From the NCBI RefSeq assembly GCF_001557875.1, contig NZ_LNRF01000005.1:186001-250000 (forward strand): DNA of 64,000 nucleotides, given 5' to 3'. Below, in pieces: positions 40,636 to 48,085 of the stretch. The notes beneath the pieces are model-generated. The model was not told the origin of the DNA. It ran no database searches and saw nothing but the letters and a program-made list of their open reading frames with translations. The DNA comes from Vibrio splendidus (lineage in GTDB: Bacteria; Pseudomonadota; Gammaproteobacteria; Enterobacterales; Vibrionaceae). The stretch's first letter is position 1. The number at the start of each line of letters is the position of its first letter. The translations under genes were made by a program, and so were the position numbers.

Positions 40636-41247
40636 ATGGAAGCGAATACAGTGGATAGAACCTGTGCATGGGCACTTAAACACGAGCTTGAAAGGGAGTA
40701 CCACGATGCAGAGTGGGGCGTGCCTGTTTATGATGACCAAGTTCTGTTTGAGTTCATTACTTTAGAAGGAGCTCAGGCGGGGCTGAGTTGGATTACGATC
40801 CTTAAAAAGCGTGAAGGCTATCGTGTTGCATTTGATAACTATGACATCAATAAGTTAGCCGCACTCAATGAAGACAACGTGCCACACATCATTGATAACT
40901 TCGATGTGGTTAAGCACAAGGGCAAAATTGCGTCGGTATACAACAATGCTCGAGCGACACTTGAACTACAGAAAGAGTTCGGCTCTCTTTCAAATGCCTT
41001 ATGGCAATTTGTCGATAATCAAGTGCTCGTGAATCAATGGACTGAGATGTCTCAAGTTCCCGCTTCTACCGAGCAATCTAAAGCGATGAGTAAGTTTTTG
41101 AAGAAAAGAGGCTTTAAGTTTGTAGGGGAAACAATCTGTTACGCGTTCATATATGAGTACTTTCTAGGTGTATTTACAATAAATCATCTCTTGAAGCAGT
41201 CCTCGCTATGGTCATCAACTAACCCACAGGCCTGCATGAAAGCGTAA
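40636..41247 (+). CDS. tag: 3-methyladenine DNA glycosylase I, host copy, C terminus cut off by element insertion (chimeric ORF)
   Basis: Residues 1-171 are a normal Tag protein: Zn ligands Cys10 and His23, EYHDAEWGVPVYDD, catalytic-region Glu44 in TLEGAQAGLSW, and KKRGFKFVGETICYAF. After codon TTC at 41146-41148 the sequence stops matching the family; the last 32 residues (IYEYFLGVFTINH...) are read from inserted DNA and lie antisense to the element's own tag. The lost end is found intact at 48100-48153. Tag excises 3-methyladenine from alkylated DNA. Missing both C-terminal zinc ligands (His, Cys four residues apart), the chimeric 203-residue product is probably unstable or inactive. Start ATG 40636 chosen because an upstream ATG lies in a terminator. 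Confidence 0.9.
   Translation: MEANTVDRTCAWALKHELEREYHDAEWGVPVYDDQVLFEFITLEGAQAGLSWITILKKREGYRVAFDNYDINKLAALNEDNVPHIIDNFDVVKHKGKIASVYNNARATLELQKEFGSLSNALWQFVDNQVLVNQWTEMSQVPASTEQSKAMSKFLKKRGFKFVGETICYAFIYEYFLGVFTINHLLKQSSLWSSTNPQACMKA
41143..41177. other. Left attachment site (attL) of the integrative element
   Basis: Host tag codons GCG TTC are followed by AT and then element sequence ATATGAGTACTTTCT and AGGTGTATTTAC. The AT at 41149-41150 is shared with the right junction (48100-48101). AGGTGTATTTAC (41166-41177) is an 11/12 inverted match to GTAAATATACCT near the right end. Confidence 0.8.
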
Positions 41248-41735
41248 ATCGTTGTTGTGCCTAGGAATTTAAAGCCTCTCTTCTTGAGGTCTTTCGCTAA
41301 AGCATCTGATTCTTTAGTTGTAGCAGGTGGCATTTCACCTTCAGCATAGGTATTAACCAATGGCTCCCCACCAACAAACGCCCAGACGTAATTGCTAAAG
41401 CTATCGAACTCTTGTTGTATCTCTTGGAAGCACTGAGCATTGTTAATAGCGGCTAGTATTTTTGCTCTGTTACGAATGATACCAACATCTTGCATCAACT
41501 CTTCTACCTTGCCCTCATCAAACTGAGATACCTTGATAGGGTCGAATTCTGCAAAGGCATTTCTATAGCCTTCCCTGCGTTTGAGGATTGTGTACCAACT
41601 CAAGCCTGCTTGTGCTGATTCAAGCACTAAGAACTCGAAGAACACCTTATCGTCATAAACAGGAACTCCCCACTCTTTATCGTGGTACTCAAGATAGTCA
41701 GGTTTAGCACCTTCAACCCATAGGCAACGTTTCAT
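41184..41735 (-). CDS. tag: 3-methyladenine DNA glycosylase I, element-borne copy
   Basis: Complete Tag of 183 residues. All zinc ligands are present: Cys4, His18, His176 and Cys180 (FMQACGLVDDHSEDCF). Glu39 in VLESAQAGLSW and EYHDKEWGVPVYDD match the catalytic pocket. It is clearly homologous to the interrupted host copy but differs at many positions across its length, so it is not a recent local duplicate. It lies 33 bp inside the left end of the element, facing outward, its 3' end antisense to the chimeric tail of the host copy. Likely effect: it replaces the glycosylase lost through integration. Only a weak ribosome-binding site is seen. Confidence 0.93.
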   Translation of the reverse strand: MKRCLWVEGAKPDYLEYHDKEWGVPVYDDKVFFEFLVLESAQAGLSWYTILKRREGYRNAFAEFDPIKVSQFDEGKVEELMQDVGIIRNRAKILAAINNAQCFQEIQQEFDSFSNYVWAFVGGEPLVNTYAEGEMPPATTKESDALAKDLKKRGFKFLGTTTIYAFMQACGLVDDHSEDCFKR

Positions 41736-41827
41736 TGTAGAGTCCCAATAAACTGTGAGTCATTAACTTAGCATATGTGTTAATCAAAGAATGGCAATAC
41801 ACATATTTACCACATGTCTCGAAATGA

Positions 41828-41858
41828 AAGCCCCAAGGTGTATGTGTTATGGGGCTTG
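41828..41858 (-). terminator. Terminator of the SEFIR gene
   Basis: AAGCCCC / GGGGCTT arms with a longer loop; on the minus strand followed by a short T-rich tail. It lies about 30 bp after the SEFIR stop and before the element-borne tag. Confidence 0.7.
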
Positions 41859-41885
41859 ACTAAGAACTATAAAAGGGGAAGGACG

Positions 41886-42659
41886 TTACTCGGTAATCCA
41901 ACCTAGCTTTATTGCTTGAATTTTGGCTTTTGAAGTCAATACAAAACCATCGAAATGCTGTCCATACCTTTGATAGTATTGCCTTTCACTCATAAGTAGT
42001 CCTTCATCTATTAGTTCTTGGATATATACCTCAGCAAAGATTCTAGAGCAAGTCATAAGACTATGAAGGTCATGAAAGGTAAAATGCGATTTCCCCTTGT
42101 TATAAGCTTCAACTGTTGCTTTCAATAGCTCAGTCTTTTTATCTATCTTACTTTCAGCAGGTTTAGCTTCTGCTGTTAGATAGGGGTTAGAGCCAATCTC
42201 AGGTTCTTTATATAAAGGGCTTCCATGTATCTCACGCATTAACTCATCAATAACAGACTCAAACTCATTGTCGTTAGAAAAATCAATATAAAGCTTTGAT
42301 CTTAAGAAGGTAGGAACATCGTTGGTGCTTTGCTGACGAATTATAGGAATGATTTTCTTGTCACCTATGCTGGACATCAATGATGAGGTTACAATCATCT
42401 TTTCATAGCCTACACCTCCAGTGCCCTTGTTAGCTTTCTCTACATATTTCTCAGTACAAACCATTATCACACGGTCAACTTCAGCTAACTGAGTTTCCAT
42501 GAAGTGAGGTAAGTCGTCACCAGCCCCCAAACTCCATGCATCTATCCTAGCGTCAATACCCGCGTTCTTTAACCTTGTGGCAAGGTCTAAAACCCATTGT
42601 TTATGCTGTGCACTATCATGCGAGTAGGACAGAAAGACCTTTGGTATATTTATGCTCAT
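41886..42659 (-). CDS. SEFIR/TIR-like domain protein with C-terminal winged-helix-like module
   Basis: A 257-residue soluble protein. Residues about 7-140 form a SEFIR (TIR-related) domain: KVFLSYSHDSAQHKQWVLDL, ARIDAWSLGAGDDLPHFME, RVIMVCTEKYVEKAN and GVGYEKMIVTSSL. After a linker, residues about 175-257 look like a winged-helix module (FTFHDLHSLMTC..., YIQELIDEGLL). Bacterial SEFIR proteins are known in anti-phage defence, where the TIR-type domain degrades NAD; whether this one does is inference. A clear AGGAG precedes the ATG. The C-terminal module resembles that of the membrane protein at 43520-44452. Confidence 0.82.
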   Translation of the reverse strand: MSINIPKVFLSYSHDSAQHKQWVLDLATRLKNAGIDARIDAWSLGAGDDLPHFMETQLAEVDRVIMVCTEKYVEKANKGTGGVGYEKMIVTSSLMSSIGDKKIIPIIRQQSTNDVPTFLRSKLYIDFSNDNEFESVIDELMREIHGSPLYKEPEIGSNPYLTAEAKPAESKIDKKTELLKATVEAYNKGKSHFTFHDLHSLMTCSRIFAEVYIQELIDEGLLMSERQYYQRYGQHFDGFVLTSKAKIQAIKLGWITE

Positions 42660-42752
42660 AGTAACTCCTAATTAACTGATATGAGTTAGATGAGGCTTGG
42701 TATACGAAAAATCAATGAAGCACAGCAAGTAACGCTTTGAGCTAACTCACAA

Positions 42753-43292
42753 TTATGCTTTTTGTAACCTGTTAACTGTTGCTGGCGATATTCCTAGCTT
42801 CTCTGCTGTTTGAGCTATTGATAGCGTCTGACGTAGCTCTTTAACTTGCTCAGGGGTTGCCTTTGAAGGTCTGCCAAACTTCTTACCTTTGGCTTTAGCC
42901 GCTTCTATACCTTCACGTTGACGCTCTTTAATAAGCTCTCGCTCCATCTGTGCTACTGAAGCAAGAATGCCTAAGACACCTTTCTGAGCTGCTGACATAG
43001 TAGAGTTGAAGCTTAGACCTTCTTTGATGAATTCTATTGATACTTGCTTGGTGGTTAACTGCTCCACTATTGCTACAGCGTCACCAGCCCCAGAACGGCA
43101 CACACGGTCTAATGAGTGGATGTAAAGCTTATCCCCTTCTCTAAGGTAATTAAGGCACTCAGACCATACAGGGCGGTCTATCGTAGAAGCACTGCAATGC
43201 TCTTCAAATACCTTATCAAACTCCATACCTACTAATTGACGGTCTGTATTCTGGTCTGTTGTTGATACTCGCTTATAGCCTATCGTTGCCAT
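42753..43292 (-). CDS. Small serine recombinase (resolvase/invertase type)
   Basis: A 179-residue resolvase. Catalytic Ser10 lies in GYKRVSTTDQNTDRQ; LYIHSLDRVCRSG and GILASVAQMERELIKERQREG are the conserved core and E-helix. The C-terminal HTH is SIAQTAEKLGISPATVNRLQ. This type resolves cointegrates or inverts segments at res/inversion sites; here its target is not known. It lies inside the element between the SEFIR and membrane-protein genes; upstream intergenic DNA has small inverted repeats. Confidence 0.92.
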   Translation of the reverse strand: MATIGYKRVSTTDQNTDRQLVGMEFDKVFEEHCSASTIDRPVWSECLNYLREGDKLYIHSLDRVCRSGAGDAVAIVEQLTTKQVSIEFIKEGLSFNSTMSAAQKGVLGILASVAQMERELIKERQREGIEAAKAKGKKFGRPSKATPEQVKELRQTLSIAQTAEKLGISPATVNRLQKA

Positions 43293-43469
43293 TGTTCTAT
43301 CTCATAAAGTCTAAGGAGTTATGATTTATACTATATCAAAAATGGATAATCAAGGTTTTGAGATAGGAAAGCCGCTCTATCTTAAAAGGTATACATATGA
43401 GATAGGTATTAATCACACCTTAAAACATGGCATTAAATGCAGAAACTGTAGATTAGACATAGGATTGTA

Positions 43470-43489
43470 ATTCTATATGCAATTAGAAT
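43470..43489. promoter_or_regulatory. Inverted repeat between resolvase and membrane-protein genes
   Basis: ATTCTA (43470-43475) and TAGAAT (43484-43489) form a 6-bp inverted repeat, 30 bp before the GTG at 43520. In the same 227-bp gap, TGAGATAGG occurs twice (about 43360 and 43398). These could be resolvase or repressor sites; no firm assignment. Confidence 0.35.
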
Positions 43490-43519
43490 AGAGCTAGTTC
43501 AAGTTTGTGAGGAAATGTA

Positions 43520-44452
43520 GTGATAGCTGACGCTGTAACGTCCATTAGGGCGTATTTGTACGAAAAGAATAGTAGTCCACTGCTAGGGAGTGTGATTGTC
43601 TCTTGGCTTTTCTGGAACTATAGAATGGTGCTCTTAGTATTCAGCGACTTGAAGTATGCAGAGAAGATGGCAGAGATAGACCGTTTCTATAGCGATGACT
43701 TCTACGCTATCGCTACCAAAAGTTTTGAGTTCTCAGTATCGAACCAGTCAATGTTAGCCGTAATATTTCCACTGCTTACCGCAGCATTCTATCTATTCAT
43801 TTACCCAATCCCAGCAAAGAAAGTCTTTGAATATAGCCTCGTGAAACAGAAAGAGTTAAGAGAAGCTAAACAAAAAGCAGAAGAGGCAAAGCTACTCGAT
43901 GTAGAAGAGTCAAAGTTACTGTGGAAAAGAGTAGTAGATAGTGACCAGCAATTAGCAGAAGAAAGAGAAAGATATTCAAGACTAATTGCCGAGAAAGATA
44001 GCCAAATTAATGAGCTTAAGGATAGATTGAAGCCCTCAGAACCACCTAGTCTAGAAAGGGATGAGCAAGAAGCAATTCTAAATGAGGAGAAATCCAAGGG
44101 TTCAGAAAAGGAATCTGAGAGCGAAGACAATACGCATCAAAGCTATATTCGCGTACAGCCTGCATCTATACAGACTGAAGACGAAAGGCTTTATGATAGG
44201 GCAATGGAATTGTTATCCCTTGAACCACCTTATGATGAACAAGAAGAGACACAACTAGTGCTTTTGTCTGAATTAGCAGACTCTCCTAACGCACTGCCTG
44301 TGCATGCTTTAGTGAAAAAGTATAAGAACCAAGGGAAAGCAAAGTTTTATATTGATGAACTTGTTGAAGAGGGCTTAGTTAATCGTTCACCAAATGACTA
44401 TTACTCAATTTCGCAACCAGTTAAGCGAGCTATCATTAAGAATAGAAAATAG
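43520..44452 (+). CDS. Membrane/coiled-coil protein with winged-helix-like C terminus
   Basis: A 310-residue protein I could not assign to a named family. Two hydrophobic segments (about residues 20-40 SVIVSWLFWNYRMVLLVF and 76-96 LAVIFPLLTAAFYLFIYPI) are followed by a charged coiled coil (about 105-175), a Glu/Ser-rich linker, and a C-terminal module (about 228-310). The latter has YIDELVEEGL at 277-286, 7 of 10 identical to YIQELIDEGL of the SEFIR protein. Start GTG at 43520 follows GAGGA. A terminator follows. Membrane anchor plus shared module suggests a partner or second effector of the SEFIR protein. Confidence 0.75.
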   Translation: MIADAVTSIRAYLYEKNSSPLLGSVIVSWLFWNYRMVLLVFSDLKYAEKMAEIDRFYSDDFYAIATKSFEFSVSNQSMLAVIFPLLTAAFYLFIYPIPAKKVFEYSLVKQKELREAKQKAEEAKLLDVEESKLLWKRVVDSDQQLAEERERYSRLIAEKDSQINELKDRLKPSEPPSLERDEQEAILNEEKSKGSEKESESEDNTHQSYIRVQPASIQTEDERLYDRAMELLSLEPPYDEQEETQLVLLSELADSPNALPVHALVKKYKNQGKAKFYIDELVEEGLVNRSPNDYYSISQPVKRAIIKNRK

Positions 44453-44474
44453 CTAGTTATCAATAGATTGAGTT

Positions 44475-44504
44475 AAGCCCATGGGATTGCCTCTGGGCTT
44501 TTTT
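44475..44504 (+). terminator. Terminator of the membrane/coiled-coil gene
   Basis: AAGCCCA / TGGGCTT arms with imperfect inner pairing and six T, about 23 bp after the stop. Confidence 0.85.
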
Positions 44505-44631
44505 GTTGCCTAAAGAAAGGTGCTTGTAGTTATAGTCACAAACCGCTGAGTTATGGAGTCTATATAAGTGTGGTATGAATGTGGTCACAAATTAGGTCTG
44601 ACATGCATACTATTAAATGTAGTAAATACAA

Positions 44632-44827
44632 TTAGATAGATAAGTTATAAAGCTCTGGCAGGACGACTACAACTTGCTTAAACGACACTGAAGGTTTGAT
44701 GGGATACAGATTAACCAACTCCCAAGGTTTACTTCAGGTCGGGCTGCCATAGGTGTTAGCTCTGAAGAGTTCCTATGGTTTAAGGATAACTGTATCTGAA
44801 CACTGATTAATCTATCTAACTTATATA
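44632..44827 (+). ncRNA. Candidate structured RNA, possible pseudoknot, upstream of NUMOD4/HNH genes
   Basis: About 195 nt of nested pairing: outer helix TTAGATAGAT (44632-44641) with ATCTATCTAA (44810-44819); TGGCAG (44656-44661) with CTGCCA (44744-44749); CGAC-A-CTGAAG (44683-44693) with CTTCAGGTCG (44732-44741); TGGGA (44700-44704) with TCCCA (44720-44724); CCATAGG (44747-44753) with CCTATGG (44772-44778), capped by a 5-bp stem. The loop at 44703-44709 (GATACAG) is complementary to CTGTATC at 44790-44796, a possible pseudoknot. Some helices compete (44747-44749 is used twice). It ends about 30 nt before the start of the NUMOD4-like ORF, so it could be a leader RNA or a free RNA. Class not recognised. 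Confidence 0.55.
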
Positions 44828-44855
44828 TTTCAATAACTTAAATAAGGATTTCAAT

Positions 44856-45104
44856 TTGAATAACGTAACAGAATTAATAGAACTAGCCACTAAGAATGGC
44901 TTGGATACTTCAGTGTTAGAAGCAATAGGCTTTGATAATATTGAAGGCTTTCCTAACTATCAGTGTCATAACATCAGTGGCTTATATAGAAACAAGAATA
45001 CTCACAGAGTCTTAAAGCCCAATGCTAAAGGGCAAGTGCGCTTAATTGCTAATAACGCTGAAGGTAAGAAGGTTAAATGGGTCATGCAAGCCAAAGCAAG
45101 CTAA
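44856..45104 (+). CDS. Small NUMOD4-like DNA-binding protein
   Basis: An 82-residue ORF with a TTG start at 44856 behind AAGGA; no ATG is available. Residues about 28-74 (IEGFPNYQCHNISGLYRNKN, then RVLKPNAKGQVRL) follow the NUMOD4 pattern (P-G-Y-x-x-Y-x-V-S-x-x-G-x-V-R-S...LKP...G-Y), a module normally fused to HNH endonucleases. Here it stands alone and is followed 9 bp later by an HNH gene without that module. May be the DNA-recognition half of a split enzyme, or a recombination directionality factor; neither is shown. Confidence 0.6.
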   Translation: MNNVTELIELATKNGLDTSVLEAIGFDNIEGFPNYQCHNISGLYRNKNTHRVLKPNAKGQVRLIANNAEGKKVKWVMQAKAS

Positions 45105-45113
45105 GGGGTATGA

Positions 45114-46064
45114 ATGAAGAAGGTAAAGAAGTGCTCTAGATGCAAGAAAGCTAAGCGTATGACACGCCACCAGCGTATATGCAGTCAATGCAAGCAAGAT
45201 GGCTTCTTTGGTGGCTCTTACTTTCGCTGGCTTTGGGACATGGCTAAGCGGTCTGATAAGCAAGCTATGCCTAGTTGCACTGATGAATTGATTAAGGTCT
45301 TTGAAGTCAGGAAGTTTGCTATTAAAGCAAGGGGTTACTACAGAGAGAATCAAAGCATTGGCACTAAGTATAACTATCACATTGGTCATAGATACCCTGC
45401 TTCAAAAGGAGGCAAGCTGATTGCTGAGAACCTAGTAGTTATGCCTGCTTTGGTTAACTTAACACTGAGAGATAAGCATGGTGATGGACTGGAGAGTTAT
45501 AGGGTTGAGCGTACCGAAGGTCATTGGACTTTAGATGAGTTCAAGGACTATGTTGCTAGTTTTGATATAGATCGCTTACAGGCTTATATAGGAGGTTCTG
45601 AGGCTACTAATATTAATGACTTTGAGACCAATGGCTTAGCAATGGGTGAAGTACTTCAAATAGAGGCTGAGCGTTTAGGGGAAGAACCGAAAGGCACTGA
45701 TTTATTAGTATCTAGCTACTATCAGAAGCTGAGCAAGTTCAGTCAATTAGCCAATGGACTAGAACAACTAGAAACACTAATGGGCTTTGATGACATACAT
45801 CAACAGCTACTCAATTATAGAAAACAACAGGATGGAATTATGGGATTTGATATAGAACCAAGCAATGAATTTGATGTAGACGATACACTGATAGAAATGG
45901 AATCAGCTAAAGCAATGGAGAGATTGAAAGAGCTGAAGGCTCAAGGAGAGTTAGGTGGAAATGAAGCTAATCATCTTGCAGATATGCTAACGCCACTAGA
46001 GCTTGAACAGAACCAGATGTACTTTGAAGTTCAAGAAAATCAAAGAGTTGGACTTGTGGCGTAG
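45114..46064 (+). CDS. HNH-type nuclease-like protein
   Basis: A 316-residue protein. The N terminus has a zinc ribbon with CxxC at 7-10 and 23-26. An HNH-like core follows: YNYHIGHRYPASKGG (His89, His92) and ENLVVMP (Asn106), the arrangement of HNH enzymes. The remaining 200 residues are mostly helical and acidic with no named domain. A likely ribosome-binding site AAGGGG precedes the ATG. Directly downstream of the NUMOD4-like ORF, so the two probably act together. Could be a homing-type nuclease, a restriction-like effector, or an HNH protein without activity. Confidence 0.65.
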   Translation: MKKVKKCSRCKKAKRMTRHQRICSQCKQDGFFGGSYFRWLWDMAKRSDKQAMPSCTDELIKVFEVRKFAIKARGYYRENQSIGTKYNYHIGHRYPASKGGKLIAENLVVMPALVNLTLRDKHGDGLESYRVERTEGHWTLDEFKDYVASFDIDRLQAYIGGSEATNINDFETNGLAMGEVLQIEAERLGEEPKGTDLLVSSYYQKLSKFSQLANGLEQLETLMGFDDIHQQLLNYRKQQDGIMGFDIEPSNEFDVDDTLIEMESAKAMERLKELKAQGELGGNEANHLADMLTPLELEQNQMYFEVQENQRVGLVA

Positions 46065-46510
46065 AAGGTTTTACCTAGAATTGCTGTTTTGGTTACACTC
46101 CAAATCGCCTGTAGGCGTTGGTACATAAGGGCTGAGAGGGTATTGCTTGTGCTATTTCCTAGGTAGTACATAGGGTCGAAAACAATAGCGAGTCATATAT
46201 TGCGCTTAGTATTGACCGATACTATGAAGCCATACAGCCCCATAAAACAACCATACTTATGGTTATCAACTCTGCTTTAACTAAGTGCTTACCCAAAGTT
46301 AGCAATACACGTCAACCCGTTAAGAGCCGATAGAAACGGCTACACTGCAAGCATCCCAATTATCATCCATTATTAAATGGATAGGTATACATCTAGCTTG
46401 TGTGTGAATTAGTTTTTCATTAGTAATAACTAATTAAGATGTATACATCTATAACCTAGAACGCCGTTATACCAAGTATTCAAATCAAGCATCCTATTGA
46501 CTTTATAGAG
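46065..46510. other. Palindrome-rich noncoding region between HNH and recombinase genes
   Basis: 446 bp without a credible gene. Perfect small inverted repeats: CGCC/GGCG (46106-46117), TAGTAT/ATACTA (46207-46224), AACCATA/TATGGTT (46249-46264), AGCCG/CGGCT (46325-46341), TCCATT/AATGGA (46366-46381). A nested pair follows, GTATACATCT (46385-46394) with AGATGTATAC (46437-46446) enclosing AATTAGTT (46407-46414) with AACTAATT (46428-46435). AGATGTATACATCT (46437-46450) is itself a perfect palindrome. Possible resolvase site, replication/mobilisation origin, or structured RNA. Confidence 0.6.
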
Positions 46511-48055
46511 CTACCTAATGCTTAGCATCTTCCACACAAACATAGGCTTAGCCTTCATATAGTGATATGGATTCTGGATTGACTGGAATATAAAACTACT
46601 CGTAGAGTCAATTTCAAAGATAGCCTGCTTGTCTATCATATCGACCTCAAACCTTGAGAACTGATTCATTAGCTGTCTAAGCTTGTTACGAGCGGTAATG
46701 GTTTCGGTTGTTATTTCAGGCTTAAAAGCAGTATCAATTAACCCAATAGACTCCTTCATGTTCATCTTGATGGTGTTCGTCTCTTTAGCTTGCTCCTGTT
46801 TCTCTAGCTCAATTAATGAATCAAGCTCCTTGAGTTCATCTGTACGCTTTTGAATGTTAGCTATAACCTGAGAGTTAGATGTAGAAGCAAAAGCCTCTAG
46901 CATTGTATCTAGAGCGTCTGAAAGGTGCTGTCTCTTAGCTTCTAATGGCTTTAATTTTCTCACCGCTGTCTTGGGCTTACTCCATGTTTTATAGAATGCA
47001 GGGGTAAGCCATTGCTCTTTTAACCAGTCCCTTAGAAACATGATGTTAATAGGTTTTGAGTCGCATGTGCCTTTGAGTGATTCAGGGCATCTGAAGTAAT
47101 AAAGGTGGGACTGCTTTTGCAATCTAAGTGGAGCACTACACCGCTTACAGGTGCCAACGTCCTTTAGTATATTAAGGTGACTAGAAGTAGAGCCTCGTTT
47201 TAGTGACTTAGCCCTTTGCTTTATTTGAGCTTGGGATAGGTAGAAGGTTTGCTCTTCAATCACTGAAGGGTAAAAGTCTTGTATTGGCTCACCAATTGGA
47301 ACTGACTTTCTATTTACTCGTTGATTTGGTTGATACTCACCAAGAACTGCTTTGGTGTTAAGCACTTTAGTAATTACTGCATCACCCCATGTCTTACCTT
47401 TAGGGCTAGGGATACCTTTAGCATTGAGGTGCTTAGATATAAGGTGAGAACCCATACCACCAATGCTTAGCTCGTATATTTCCCTAACTAACTCAGCACT
47501 TTCATTAAGGATGAATGACTTCTTATCATCGGAAAGGTCTAGCCAGAAAGGCTTATTGTTAGTTTTCAGTGCGTTAGGGTCTGTTCTACGCTTGTGCCAT
47601 ACAGCCTTTAAACGTTTTGATTTGGTTTCTGATTCTTCATTGGCTCTAGCCATCGTAACTATGGCTGTTATGAACTCAGCTAACCCCATGCCTTTCTTAT
47701 AGGTTTGGTTATCAAACAGGGTTACTACAATGACACCTTGATTAGTAATGGCTAAAAGTTGTTGTAGTGCTTCATCAATATTAGCTCGGCTTAAGCGGTC
47801 TAAGCTCTCAACCAATAAGTAGCAAGGAGTTGGTATCTTACCTTCCTCTAAAGCAGCTATAAACTGCCCTAAGCCAGCATCCTCAAGGCTATTGTTTGAA
47901 TGGTATGCAGAGACTCCCAAATCCTCAAAGGAATCTGTACTAAGCTCTAGGTTATGCTTGTGGCAATAGTCTTCAGCTAGTTGTATTTGGCGACGTATTG
48001 AGTCCCCATGGCTTTGCGTTGCTGAAGAAAAGCGTCTGTAACTGTATGCGTTCAT
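46511..48055 (-). CDS. Large serine recombinase (integrase of the element)
   Basis: A 514-residue site-specific recombinase. N-terminal resolvase domain with catalytic Ser10 in YRRFSSATQSHGDS and the LVESLDRLSRANIDEAL segment; a recombinase domain (about residues 190-290, SKHLNAKGIPSPKGKTWG...); a zinc ribbon near residue 305 (CKRC...RCPESLKGTC); and a C-terminal coiled coil (about 375-425) as used for synapsis control. Its start is 45 bp from the right junction, the usual position of an integrase next to its attachment site, and it points inward. It is the obvious candidate for the tag insertion. Confidence 0.95.
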   Translation of the reverse strand: MNAYSYRRFSSATQSHGDSIRRQIQLAEDYCHKHNLELSTDSFEDLGVSAYHSNNSLEDAGLGQFIAALEEGKIPTPCYLLVESLDRLSRANIDEALQQLLAITNQGVIVVTLFDNQTYKKGMGLAEFITAIVTMARANEESETKSKRLKAVWHKRRTDPNALKTNNKPFWLDLSDDKKSFILNESAELVREIYELSIGGMGSHLISKHLNAKGIPSPKGKTWGDAVITKVLNTKAVLGEYQPNQRVNRKSVPIGEPIQDFYPSVIEEQTFYLSQAQIKQRAKSLKRGSTSSHLNILKDVGTCKRCSAPLRLQKQSHLYYFRCPESLKGTCDSKPINIMFLRDWLKEQWLTPAFYKTWSKPKTAVRKLKPLEAKRQHLSDALDTMLEAFASTSNSQVIANIQKRTDELKELDSLIELEKQEQAKETNTIKMNMKESIGLIDTAFKPEITTETITARNKLRQLMNQFSRFEVDMIDKQAIFEIDSTSSFIFQSIQNPYHYMKAKPMFVWKMLSIR

Positions 48056-48085
48056 TTCTCAATCTTAACTTAATGACTATATTTA

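Noticed and set aside
40636..41735. The two tag genes as a recent inverted duplication
   Set aside because: They differ at many positions along their whole length, and one is interrupted exactly at an element junction whose other half lies 6.95 kb away.
44505..44856. Group I intron or HEARO-type RNA as identity of the structured segment
   Set aside because: No recognisable group I P/Q/R/S core and no split host gene around it; the neighbouring ORF is not IscB-like (no RuvC motifs). Kept as an unclassified structured candidate.
45114..46064. HNH gene as an insertion-sequence transposase
   Set aside because: No terminal inverted repeats or target duplication around it, and no DDE/DEDD or HUH motifs.
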